Shown here: piece after piece, positions 1 to 34,100 of the stretch | Layout of the letters: each line of letters starts with the position of its first letter | How positions within the stretch are numbered: the stretch's first letter is position 1 | Assembly (NCBI GenBank): GCA_902728285.1 | Contig: CACVBU010000053.1 | Span: 1,049,000 to 1,112,999 of the forward strand | Length of the DNA stretch: 64,000 nucleotides | Direction of reading: 5' to 3' | Source: Clytia hemisphaerica | Lineage: Eukaryota; Cnidaria; Hydrozoa; Leptothecata; Clytiidae | The notes under the pieces: generated by a model | Databases searched by the model: none | Told to the model about the DNA's origin: nothing | Seen by the model: the letters and a program-made list of their open reading frames with translations, nothing else | Translations under genes and position numbers: made by a program

Positions 1-44
1 TTTCAATTTCTTTCATTTCTTTTAATACTTTGATTGTATTTTAG

Positions 45-21744
<21,700 letters not shown>

Positions 21745-21818
21745 AAAGAAATCTCACCAATAACACATTCAACTAACATTCAAACAACATTCGCGGAACA
21801 CCCCGATGGAAGGACAGA

Positions 21819-21824
21819 ATAAAT
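21819..21824 (+). promoter_or_regulatory. Polyadenylation signal of TMEM209
   Basis: AATAAA 75 bp downstream of the TMEM209 stop codon, the first such hexamer after it. Inferred from position only. Confidence 0.6.
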
Positions 21825-22558
21825 ACAGTAAATAGGATATGAACTCAAAAAGGCTGGTAACATGCGAAGATTATCTCTAGGATTCAACCTAGCACATTAG
21901 AGCCATTGACCCAAAGCTAAAGGTGGTTTTTGAAGTATACTTGCTATTCAAGGAAATAGTCCAGAAACTTTTGGACTGTGAAGTACATAAATTTAAAGAC
22001 TTTTTTTTCGCATTTTTAGCAAAAGTACACGTTGTGTTAAAAACAACGCTTTTTATCTTTTTAAAGAACATTGATAACAAACAAGAACTTCTATTCGGTA
22101 GAAATAACATTTAGATTTAATTTTTGAACTTTCACTTTCATTCATCGAATATTTCGAGTTTAGAGGGGTTCGGTGGCGTCTAGGCTATATTCCAAGCCTT
22201 ATCCGAGCAAATTTGAGCTTTTAAATCCTGAGATCCTAAGGCCCTCCTCAGTCTTAAGTCTCATGTTAAAACTCAGAGTTAAAACTCTACTTTCCAACTG
22301 TAGTTTTAAGGCACTTAAAAATCATTTGTGGTGTTTAAATTTTCACAGGGAAATCCCCGTTGTCTCAATATTTTGTCCATAATTTTAGTTGTTTCAAACG
22401 GTTAGAGAGCTTGATTTGCATTCCAAGGATTACACAAGCTGTATCCCCTTGCAACCGTACTATGTTTTTCTCTGACTTTCAATGATTTCATTACTCATCA
22501 ACAGTTTTTACTGACTACTAAAATTGTCTAAAACTGTATCTCTTCTTGTAAACAAACA

Positions 22559-22736
22559 TACAGTTGACGCTCTCTAATTCGAGGTTCTACTATTCGATAG
22601 GCTCCCTTATTCGATGCAATTTAACATGCCCGTCGACAAGAAACTCTCATAAACGAAGCCCCTTTATTCGATTAGCTCCCTTTATCGATGAAAATCCAAT
22701 TCCTCTTGAATATCGAATTAGAGAGCGTCACCTGTA
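22559..22736. mobile_element. pogo-like miniature element
   Basis: TA then CAGTTGACGCTCTCTAATTC at the left, and GAATTAGAGAGCGTCACCTG then TA at the right: TA target duplication and about 24 bp inverted ends like pogo/Tigger (Tc1-mariner superfamily). 178 bp, no coding. Confidence 0.85.
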
Positions 22737-23303
22737 TTACAATTACAACAACTTCACATCATTGATAATACCAAAAAAAACCAATCTGCTGCAAGCAAAG
22801 CAAAATTTGTAATTATTCTTCTTCTCAGTAAAAATTGTGGCTAAAAGCAGACTGATCGTAAAATGCCCCAAAAAGGGACAGCAATTTTCTGTGGATTCTA
22901 GGCACTCATGAGAAATATTTGTACGAAATATTTTCAGCTCAAGGGCCATTATTTAGTTAATTCTAACTGACTACATCATTCGTTCTATGACCCTATTCTG
23001 GTATTGTATTGTTTTGGCTTTTTTATAACGACTATGGGTACAACATAGCCTAGTTAACTAAACCCGTATTCACAAGGCTAGGACACACGGCTTATGGCAA
23101 TATAGCGTTTTCGGTGCTTTAAAGATTTTTTATATTTACGGATTTTAAGTTTGCCTTGGAATACTTATGATAATTATTCAGTCACTCATTGAAATATTCT
23201 AAAACTCGAATTACATATAATATTGATTTGAAAGTTGCCAGTAATAACTAGAAAGTTTTCATGACCCTTGCGCAAACAAAATCACAGTTTAAATTTACGT
23301 AAC

Positions 23304-23597
23304 TACACGTTTTTTTTTTATAAGGAACACGTTTATAAGGAACTCGAGGCTGAAAATGGTTCAAATAATAAGGAATTGTTAAGGAACTGCTCAGGCTGAG
23401 AATAAGTGGATTTGAAAATAATGTACCTTATTGGGACTAATTTGACCAAATTTTGATCTTTCAAGGGGCAAAAAGTTCAAAATTTCCTATGTTGTAAGGA
23501 ACTCGATAAGGAACTTTGAGACTGAAATTCTTTGTAAAAATAAGGAACTCCAGGCTCAGAGCAAAGTTAAGGTTCCTTATAAAAAAAAAAACGTGTA
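23304..23597. mobile_element. TACACG-ended miniature element, long form, copy 2
   Basis: Nearly identical to 6432-6709 over the interior. It has a short duplicated left end (TATAAGGAACACG then TTTATAAGGAACTCGAGG). Confidence 0.85.
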
Positions 23598-24309
23598 TGA
23601 CATCTAAAACGAATTATTTGCGTCAACACTTACAGTAATTGTTTTTGAATAAAATACATGTCTTTTTTATTAGAACACCTAAAATTTGGCTGAGCGTGGA
23701 TGTGCTTATTTTTTTAGCAATTTTCAGCCTAAAATGTTCTTAAATGCGTTCTTAATTTTTCAGACTACTCAAAATCGACAATATCATGCAAAATTAAGAG
23801 CACTTAAAATTGGTGAAATTTGGACAATATTTGACTCTCAATTTTAGAAAATCCACCCCTAAGTTCGGTTAAAACTGCTTGAAAAGAGGAAAAAATTGTC
23901 GTTTCTTGTCATTTTTTTCCAAACTGAGGCTGGGCATGTTCTTACGATGTTCTTAATTTTTCGACGAATTTCAGCCCCAATGTTCTCATAAACTGAGTTC
24001 TAATAAAAAATAAAACGTGTACACTGATTTTCAAAGCAAAATAGCTTGCGTTTTAGTGGTTAATCAACATCACGCCCAAGATAATCCCACGTAATCAAAA
24101 TATTCTTTGTTTTATTCTTCTAAAACTCCCTGAACAAGAGTGTTTACTCACTGAAAAGATGAGGTCACCTGAACCCCTTACTGAGGTCGCTAGAAACATC
24201 AAAAAGCAAAGTTCAAATCTTCCTAGCGGTTAGCTAATTACCTTAATTGATCTCTTAATTATGCTAATGCAATTACCGCCGTGTCAAACACTTTGGAAAC
24301 TAAATATAT

Positions 24310-24559
24310 TACACGTTTATTTTTTAATAAGAACATCCAAAATTTTTGGATGCCTTCGGATGCTCTCGACTTTTTTACTTTTAAGCCTAAAAATGTTCTT
24401 AACATGTTCTTATTTTCACCATTTTCTGAGTATTTTTGTCCATATTCCTTTGAAATCGGGTGAGTCCACAAAGCCTTAAATTGTTCTTAACTTTTTGTTA
24501 AGATGTTGACAATCGAAGCCTTATGTTCTTATATAGTTTGCTCTTATAAAAAACGTGTA
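24310..24559. mobile_element. TACACG-ended miniature element, short form
   Basis: TACACGTTTATTTTTTAATA and AAGAACATCCAAAATTTTTG at the left, TTGCTCTTATAAAAAACGTGTA at the right. Confidence 0.75.
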
Positions 24560-24981
24560 TGTTAACATGTGCTATGCTGTTTCTTTTTTTCTATGTAGCT
24601 TTTTTAGATTTCCGCATGCCAGCAGGCTTACCAATGGGTGGCTAAGTGGCTCAAATCGATCGTTCTTACTCTAATGAACAATTTTACGTAAACTTCTATG
24701 ATTGGCTTACCTTAACCATGCATGGATTCGTTCGACCAATCAGATGTGACTTTATATACTTTTACGATATGCTGTTAAACCATAGGTGGTTGCTGGATGT
24801 TGATTTTATTCTTTGGTGAATCGAAATTTTTGTAGTTTTTCAGAACAGTTGTTCTGATTGGCTGTTATATAAGATTACATGAGAGATGAACCAATCGTCG
24901 AACACCTTCAATAAATCTCTTTACGAGATATGGCTTTTAGGTACGTGATTCACTTGAGGAATCCTACTGTGGGACAATAGG

Positions 24982-24989
24982 TATAAAAA
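24982..24989 (+). promoter_or_regulatory. Candidate TATA box of the astacin gene
   Basis: GGTATAAAAACG lies about 160 bp upstream of the start codon at 25145, which would put transcription start near 25012. A second candidate, GTTATATAAG, lies near 24867. Inferred from motif and spacing only. Confidence 0.35.
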
Positions 24990-25144
24990 CGTTATGGATA
25001 ATCAAGAAATGACCAAATCAATTTTACTTTGCTTTCACCAAGAGCAAAGAACGTTTTTGAATATTGGCTTGATTGCTGGTTAAATATTACGTGAGAGAGA
25101 ATAAGGAACAAACAACAATTGAATATTGCTCCACATAAGGCAAA

Positions 25145-28100
25145 ATGGTGCTGAAACTATTGTTACTGCTATCTCTGGCGATGAGGGTTTCATCGATCAA
25201 CAACCAAGGTATACGAATAATACACAATGGGTCTCCAATAATAATCCGTTTATTGGGGATGGAGGATATATGATTTTTTCCAAATCTATCTTTGCACATT
25301 TCAATTTTTCACCCCCTCCTTGACCATTAATTCGACCCCCTCGACACTAAAATTTAACCCTGGACAATATATTTTCTACCCTCTATCTGTGTTTTTTTTT
25401 ACTCGAGTTCACCTCTATTTTGAAATTTCGAAGGTCTAAAAAACACCGTTAAGGAACATACGTTGGGACTAGCTTGAGTTTTTACAAGCTCTTATTTAAT
25501 TCGGTTGGTCGTTAACATATAATAAAACAATTTTCTTACTTTTTCTAAAGAACGCTTCATCTCTATCACTTCAAATGACCGATTAGTGAAGTATCTTATA
25601 AAAACTCCAGCTCATCCCTCCGTTTTCTTAGGGTACTTTCTCCCAAGATGTCAGCCCACTTCATTTATTTCATTTACTTTTTTCACATTTTCAGGGAGTC
25701 AGCTTCTTAAAGACCTTGAAGATGAGTTAAAAGAGGTTGTTAGCACAAGCAGCCGTTTGAAGAATACCCTCAAAGATGACAATGAAATTCCCAATGAATA
25801 CACACTGGACAGTAAGTACACGTCTTTTTCGAAGTAAATGTCTTATAGAGAAACACCCGAAATAACAGGACCGGGTGCTTATGGCACTAATTCTGGATTT
25901 AGACAATTTTGCACAAATGCTAGCGAGTACTTCACCAAAAACCGGGATTTTTCATCCCGTTTCGTAGTGAGTTCCACTTTGACGATTTTCGAAAAATAGA
26001 AGCCTTTCAAGTGTTTTGACGCAAATTCGATTTTTTTGATACTGCAGGAGCTTTCAAACGTTTAAGGTGACGTAAAAAAATCGAATGTTTAGAGCTCGAA
26101 AACCTGGGCTCCAAACATTCGAAAAAGTCGCAAAGTGGAATTCATGATATGCACCACTGCAATGTCTTCTGACATTACATCACGGACCCAACAGCTGATT
26201 GGTTGTAAGTGACGTAAAATCAGTCAATACGTCACTTTGAACCAATCAGCTATTGGGTGGAATGGAAGACATTGCAATGGTGCATATCATGAATAGACGT
26301 TACAGCGTAGAAAAAAAGCCGTGACGTCTAAACTATAGGCTACACAAATGCCGGATTGAAACTAAAATTTACCGCTAAATCTCGAAAAAATATCACTCGA
26401 AAACAAAAGAATTTCTAGATTTTATCCATCGTCAAAAATACGGCGCATATTCTAAGGCTTTACTTTTTCTTGCCTGAAAAAGGTTAGAGATTCGCTTCTT
26501 ATACTTCATTAGGTGCTTCCGAATAAAACATTATGTCATGAATATTATGAATGGTAGCAGATAACCCTTCCTATGGGAAAGATTGTTTTCTCTACTTTTT
26601 TTGAAAATGGATTGCAATTTTTGTCCTATGTGTCACGTACTTGAAACAATTCTATAGTATTCAACAGTGATAACCAAACTGGAGTTGTCACTTAATTTTA
26701 CTTATATGCTTAGTTATTCTTGATTTTTATTTTGGAATATTTTGGATTTAGGCCTGCAAGTACATAAGTAGAATTCTCCGTTACTTTTCACAAAATGAAT
26801 GAAAGCGTTGTTGTGCATACACGTTTTTTTATAAGAACATCCAAAATTTTTGAAGCCTTTGGATGTTCTTAACTTTTTGAGTTTTAAACATAAAAATGTT
26901 CTTAACATGTTCTTATTTTCGCCACTTTTTGAGTATTATTGTGTATTTTCCTAAAGAATTGGGCCTTTTGGAGTTCACAAAGCCTTAAAATGTTCTTAAA
27001 AGTTGTTCTTAATATTTTGGCCATCGAAGCCTTATGTTTTTATATAGTTTGTTCTTATAATAAAACATTAATAATAAATGATGTATTTCTTTAGACGGTG
27101 AAGATGATATCCGTTACTTGAACAAAGAAGATAGAGAAGCGAAGCGGGCCGCTCAACCGACCAATGAATGGCTTAGAGATTCAAAATACAACGGAAAAAT
27201 GAAAGTTCCTTATGAAATTAACCTCAATGAATGTAAGTTACCAATCTAGTACCCACTCCCTTGGATTTGTTATGATTCTGAGAACATTCACAACAATTAT
27301 GTCACATCCACCATCAAAAATGGTGCAAGTTAATCGCGGTACGAGGCTCATCTAGTTTGGCATTTTTGTTGACTCATTCATTCATGACTCATTCGCTATT
27401 TTGAAAGAAAATGGACACTACGAGAACTACGTTTTTCTTTTTCATTTCTAACACTAAGCTGACAAGCTTGATTCAAGTAACGATACTTGATCTCGGGCAA
27501 TATTTCTCAGTAAAGTCCTCACTAGTCAGTCATTATTGTTCATATTCATTAATCTTAACTAATTCTGTTACACTGCAAGGGTGCGGAAAATCAAGATATC
27601 CTTTTTTGACAGTGTTTATTTTACCATAGTTACGACCGATGAAATCGATATAATCAAAAACGCCATCCTTGAATTGAACAGTTATTTCAAATGTCAAAAT
27701 AACCCTGGACCAATCGTACCGAAACGTAGTGTATCAAATGTCCGACATTTCATTCGTGTCCGAAAATTAAGTGGGTAAGAAAGAGGGCTTTCGAAGGATA
27801 CACCTTTTCGACCGTAGCCGCCAATTGCCGCGCGGGTATTTTTTTCCGTTTTATCCCACTAAAGATGTCCCAGTCCTTTTTTTCACACCTATAAACAATA
27901 GAAAAATGTGTCAAAAAGGCACACGCCTGACCGCGCGACTACGCTCGAAAAGGTGTATTCCTCACACACGCCGATTTTGCCCAAAGCAACTACTTCTTCT
28001 GTTCTTAAAAAAGTCTGTGGGAAATTCTTTTGTTTGATTTTACCTTGTGTTTTGCTAAGATTCACTATAGATTTTGTATGATAGAAGACTGTTCATCTAA

Positions 28101-31100
28101 CGTTTTCAGACCATCTAAAAAGAACGACACTTAACTATCAAAAAGCGACAAAAAGAACGACAAACCCTAACCCTAACTATCAAAGGACGACATATTTACC
28201 ACTCTTACAGATTCATTCCTATTTGTTTATCCTGGGAATTAACTACATGTGATTTAAAGAACGCAAAATTACGCATACGTATAAGTCTCTATTTGGGTGA
28301 GCTGGAAGCATTAGATGAACTAACTCATAGAATCGAACGTGCTCTGAGTAATTATGTACAGCACCTGACACCGAGAATGTATTAAACCCCGAGAATGTAG
28401 GTTTCACATTTTTTAGCATGGTAGCCCTAACGATAGTTCAACTTCATAAAAAGTTGTTTCAGAGCATACTGTTACATATTACTGATTATTTATAGACATA
28501 AAATTTTAACTTGAATTGATTTTTTCAGGCGAAAATCTGAATCGAAGTTGATTGGATACTACTCGAAATGAGACATTTTTTAAATAAATCCTCTCTAAAT
28601 CAAAATCTATTGGAATTAAGTTATGATGATAGGGTATTTTCTTATTCCTAATGAACTAAGGAAATGTGGAAAATAGTCCATTTGAATATTTATTGTTCTA
28701 AGTTAGATATTTTAACGAAAACGTTTGACCTACCTTTTGGGGTTAGTTGACCTACAATTTGGGAGCCTTAATAACCCGACATAAAAAGTCTGTCAAATTA
28801 TATAAAACTTTTTTGTTGTACTTTCATAACATGAAAGTATTACCTGAGAGATGATTAATGTTGGCATTTTTAAAGCTTTTACGACGTGTCCCAGACCCGC
28901 TGGGACCCCCAGCCCAATCAGAAAATTTGCCTAAGTTTGGAACAATAGAATTTCTATCCCCATTGGGAATTTAGAAGAGATTTTTTGACCCGATGTGGGA
29001 AAAGTTCCACCGGGGCTGTGAGGCAGGGGTGTTGTTACATTATTCACATATTTTAAGACAGAATCTTCAACCTACAAAATAAAAACAACTTTCTTGTCTC
29101 TTCTTTTCGTCCTTTCTTTTACTTTTCATCATTTGTAGCACGATAAAATTAATATCTTTGTTAATTTTTTGTCAGAGTATATTTCTAAAGTATGGATTTC
29201 ACTTAGAGAACAAAAATTTCCGATGAATACTGGAATTTTGCTCTCAGCAACCGAATCTTTTCACCTACATTCTGGGGGTTAAAAAGCGAAAAAATCCAAT
29301 TTTCAGAATAACAAAAGCTCTTTAGAATATTGTTTTGGCATAAAATAATTCTAAAATTTCCTGTTATAATTAATTCAATCGAAAAAATATCAACATTTTA
29401 CTATTACTAGATTTAAAGCCATAAAACCAAACCTACATTCTGGGGGTTATAACGAAAATGGGAGTCAACTTCAAGGACCAAAAAAATTAGCCTATCTATC
29501 AAAAGTAATGAAACTAACCCCTGGGAGAGGATTTTGGTAGTTCAAAATTTCGTTTAAAACATTCAATATTTTTTTTATTGCAAATCTACATCTCTCAGGT
29601 CTGATTCAAATTTCACCTACATTCTCGGGGTCAGGTGCTGTATTCAATGTTTCGAAACCTATTATAACCGAGACAGATTTGAACATTAATCAGTCTGGAA
29701 TATCTTTTAAAATCTTTTGAATGATTCATCAAAAGTTTTGGCTACTTCTTTACGAATTTAGTCATTTAACCATTTTACAATTATTAAATTTTTAGGTGTT
29801 GGAGTTATATTGGTATGGTTAGACAGAAATATGATGGAAATGTGCCATACCAAGAGATTTCTATTGGTCGAGGATGTGTTCATACAGGTTAGCCGCATTC
29901 GTTCATTTGTCAGTTCGTTCTTAGACAGGAGACCCTGACATATACAGGATGGGTACCAACTGTGAGGAAGATTTACAGTGGGAAATTCGAATTTAGCGCT
30001 GTCCTCACTTACTAAAATAAAAACCAAATTTCGGAACTTGCGTTTTCTCTAAGAAAGTGTGACCAGTGATTGGCTGTGTTTTCAACCGTCATTAGGATCT
30101 GGGAAATTCAAATTCTCTCCCCTAACCCTATTTGCACAAAGATGCGTATTAGTAATACCCAAAATGTGGCCAATTCGGATTTAGAGAAATTCTTTTTCCG
30201 GCCGGAGATTTTAATTGGGCTTTTTCCTTATATTTCTTTGTTTTTTTTTTCACACTATTGATAACAATGCCCACCATTAAGCATGATTCAATTGTCAATA
30301 AAACTGATTTTTGCAACTGGAACTTTCTATTCTTTTTTCCCTACTACTCTTCCCTCTCCCCCATCAACTATCGATGATGAAATTTAATGAGTTATGCATT
30401 TTCGATAAACACTGTATTTTCTGACTGATTGATTTAGTTTTTCTCCTCATTGCTATCTAACTTTAATTTTTCAACTCAGACGAAAAACCTTGCTCTGACC
30501 ACTGATATTAACATAATACATTTTTAACCTATTATGTCATATTTTCTTAATACTCCATTGCAGGAACAATCCAACACGAGTTTTTGCATGCCCTGGGTTT
30601 CACACACGAGCAGAACAGACCAGACAGAGATAATTATGTGATCATTAACTTTGCCAACATCCAGTCTAGTAAGTTATCGTAATTTTGAATGATAAGCTAC
30701 TAAAGGCTAAAAAATATGTGAGCACTTTTACCTAAGCATCGTCAGACACTTCAATGCAAAGGATTTGACTCATATACCCAGCTGGCACACGACGTTTTTT
30801 TGACGTTTATCTAACGTTCACAACGTCCATATAACGTTAGATGAACGTTGAAACAGCGTTGTGTGCCAGCTGGGTAAGTCCAGCGAAGGGGGCAGAACCG
30901 ACCAATTTTTACTTTACGGCATTTCCGTGGTTTAATCGGCTTTGCCCGTGCGTATTTTCGTTGTACCCGACGATCCCTGAAAACGAGAGCCTTGGATTCA
31001 TACCTACCACAGCAAAATCTTCCTGACCTTCAGAGCTTTAGCTGTCGGATGGAAGAAAGTTTTCACAGTGTCAGTGGAGTGTCAGATAACACGTAGCAAT

Positions 31101-34100
31101 GATCTCGTCTAAAAGTAAGATTCCAACTGGCACACAACGTTGTTTCAACGTTTCTCTAACGTTATATGGACGTTGTGAACGTTAGAAAAACGTCGAAACA
31201 ACGTTGTGTGCCAGCTGGAATGGATTTAATTTTAAATATATAACCTTTATTTTTTCTATAGATGCTGTGAATAATTTTCGAAAATCGGAAAACTTCATCA
31301 CATCCGGCACTGTAAGTCATAATTACACAGTTGGAACTCTCTAATTCGATTTTCAAGGATAGAATTGAATTTTCATCGAATAAGGAAGTGTCGTTTATGA
31401 GAACTTCTTTTCTGTTGACGGTGACTTTCAATATTATCGAATAATAGAGCGTATTGAATAGTATAAAGTCGATTAAGAGAGCGTTGACTGTATTTCTCTT
31501 TTATTTGGTATATTATCACAATATTATATTGTAGTATAGCTACCGTACTACTTTTTCATGTTATCTTATAACATCGGTATAATTATGTGAGTGTATTCCG
31601 GGGTGGATCTATGATTTTTTTGGCATATCTTGGTATTTTACTGTAGCAGAGATGTATTACATTTTCATGTTATCTCATTACACCAAAACTATTATTTTCA
31701 TGCTTACACCAAGTTATTATTTTCATGTTATCTCATTACACCAAGATTATTATTTTCATGTTATCTCATTACAGCCATATGATTATGAAAGTGTTATGCA
31801 TTACGGGCGAAGGTATTTCACAAACAATGGACAAGATACAATTACCACAAGGGAAGAGAAATATCAAAATGTGATTGGACGTAGAGGTGGCCTCTCCAAA
31901 ATCGATAAACAAGAATTAAATCTATATTTCAGATGCCAAGGTAATATAATATTCGTAATACACTTACTTACCGTAACGTTTTAAAGGAGGTTGGACTCGA
32001 ACCCAATCAGGTTAGCTTATTTTTAGCTTTTTCCTTTGTTAATATCAAAAGATAAAAATCGATTTGCTCAGTTTTTGATCACGTTACCAAGTATTCCTCT
32101 TGGGATTGGTTTAAGATTTAATCACGTGATAAAAAAAAACGAGCAAAAACTAGTTTCTCATACGCAAGTTGCAGACCGGGGTTTTTTTATACGGACCATG
32201 GTTGAACGACGTTAGAAACTTTTAACTGTACTCTCAGAATCCAAACAGCTTCTTTAAGGTCCCGATAGTAGGGGTCAGAATAAAATCTAATTAACAGGGG
32301 GTCCGCAAAGGTTGGAACTCCGATAACCCCAAAATAAGGTAATTAAAACCAGGCTTTTAACTTACTTGCCCTTTACTTATTCAGAAATTTTTGTTAAACT
32401 TATTCAAAATTTTATTAATTTTACTGAATGAAAAGACAGAAATCAGACATGCCTGATCTCTAAGAATTGTATCATTGCAGTAAAGTTAAAAATTCTTATT
32501 TTTTTCGTTAATAAACCAGATATTGTAGCTTAATACCTTAATAGCTTAACTTTTGAAACAATATATATTTGTATAGTCTCTTACCATTTTCTCTATTTTC
32601 AGATGAACCAACGCCCACAACAACTACAACGACGACCACCCCTACAACAACAACAACAACGACCACCACTACTACCACGACAACGACCACTCGTAAACCA
32701 ACTACCACTAAAACTACCCCTACAACAACTACAACGACCATCCGACCAACAAAACCAACGACCACATCAACCACAAAACCTACTCAGCCACCAACTTCTC
32801 CTGAACCTGCTATTTTACTTCGAGGTAGTAGATCTTATCTGAGTTTTTGATTTTTCTAAAAAAGCGATGCAATGTGGGATTGTTTTCAGAGTATTACAAT
32901 AGAAATATCTTAGGAATTCCTCGAGGAAATTCTATTGTAATACTCCCGAACAATCCCATATTATTTTGCTTCTCATTTCGTCTACCCCGTGTCACAGACC
33001 AGGAACTCACGGCCCACTGACATAGTGTTAATATTCCCTGTTAGCTTAAATTATTCCTAATGATAAGATACTTTCACTTTTAGTCTCCTTTTTATCTTTG
33101 ATATTTTTGGGAAACTACCCCGAGCTACTTTTGAGCGACCGTAGTGCATTGGTTGAGTATCCAACTACGGTGCGCAAGGTTGTGAGTTCAATCCCCAGCC
33201 GGGTCATACCAAAGATTCTCAAAATGGTACTTGATGCCTCTGTGCTTGATGCTCAGCAAATAAGGGAAGGATCAAGGGTAAGTGGAGCAATCCAGGGAGA
33301 AAGAGTGGCGCCCTCCCCTACCTTCCGGTAGAAAGGTACGAAGGAGGCCTTCGGGTTGCCTCCGACTGCGGTCGCAGACTATACTCCGAACTCATACAAC
33401 AAAATTCAAAGTCTCCCAAGGTTCAAGTTTTAGCCTTAAAATATTGTGATAGTGATTCTTAAATATTTAATATACTATTTGAGATAAGGTAGAGAGTGTA
33501 TCACCCTGCCTGGAAGTGCTTGAGATTTGAGGTGATAGACTCTTTACCTTCACTCACATGTCATTCTCTCTCAATCCGGCTGATAATCGAAGTATTGATT
33601 GACGTCAAATAAGCTTAGTAAAGCCCAAATTGCAGATGTAAAACGATAAACTCGGTATACATTTAAAATACTGTTGTTGATTCATCTATCTATTTTCTTC
33701 TCTGTACAGCTTCCAGGTTTGATCAAAAATACCCTCTTTATCACAATGACGAAGATGTCTACTTGAAAGGATGGAAAGTCGAAGGTGAGGCTACCGGAGA
33801 AATCCAATTCATTTACATTACATCATGGACCCAACAGCTGATTGGTTGTAAATGACGTAAAATCAGTCAATACGTGAATTTCAACCAATCAGCTGTTGGG
33901 TCCTTGGAAGACATTGCAATTGTGCATGTCATGAATACGACTATCAATCTTTTAAAGTGTGAGGAGACTAAGCTCGAGGAATGACTTTAAAATGTCTAAA
34001 GTCATTCCATTGGGCATTTCCAGGAAAAAAATTGAATGTTGGGGGTGGAGGATATAACATTTTTTGGAAATTTACCTCCGGGACAATAGGACCTAACCCC

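Larger units (their letters stand above)
21825..24981. other. Intergenic region between TMEM209 and the astacin gene
   Basis: About 3.2 kb with no gene that I can support. It holds a pogo-like element (22559-22736) and two TACACG-family elements (23304-23597, 24310-24559). Confidence 0.6.
27095..31940 (+). other. Astacin propeptide end and catalytic-domain exons
   Basis: Exons 3-8 of the protease. The mature N-terminus is probably near [23 protein letters not shown] and ISIGRGC precede the zinc helix. HEXXHXXGFXHE with RPDRD is encoded by one exon (30564-30668). SVMHY, with the Tyr zinc ligand, is on exon 8. The domain closes with [12 protein letters not shown], whose Cys usually pairs inside the astacin fold. 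Confidence 0.92.

Noticed and set aside
27581..27629. Earlier start of astacin exon 4 (acceptors at GCAAG or GACAG)
   Set aside because: Neither keeps the reading phase with exon 3. The acceptor ending at 27629 does, and gives the expected spacing after [10 protein letters not shown].
28165..28180. Telomeric repeat
   Set aside because: Only about two and a half CCCTAA units; interstitial and too short to interpret.
32538..32842. Val-rich (-) and Gln/Pro-rich (+) frames across 32603-32824
   Set aside because: Shadows of the Thr-rich astacin exon, whose frame is fixed by phase on both sides.
33131..33205. Functional tRNA gene
   Set aside because: A and B boxes are present, but the cloverleaf is degenerate and the sequence continues into a SINE body.
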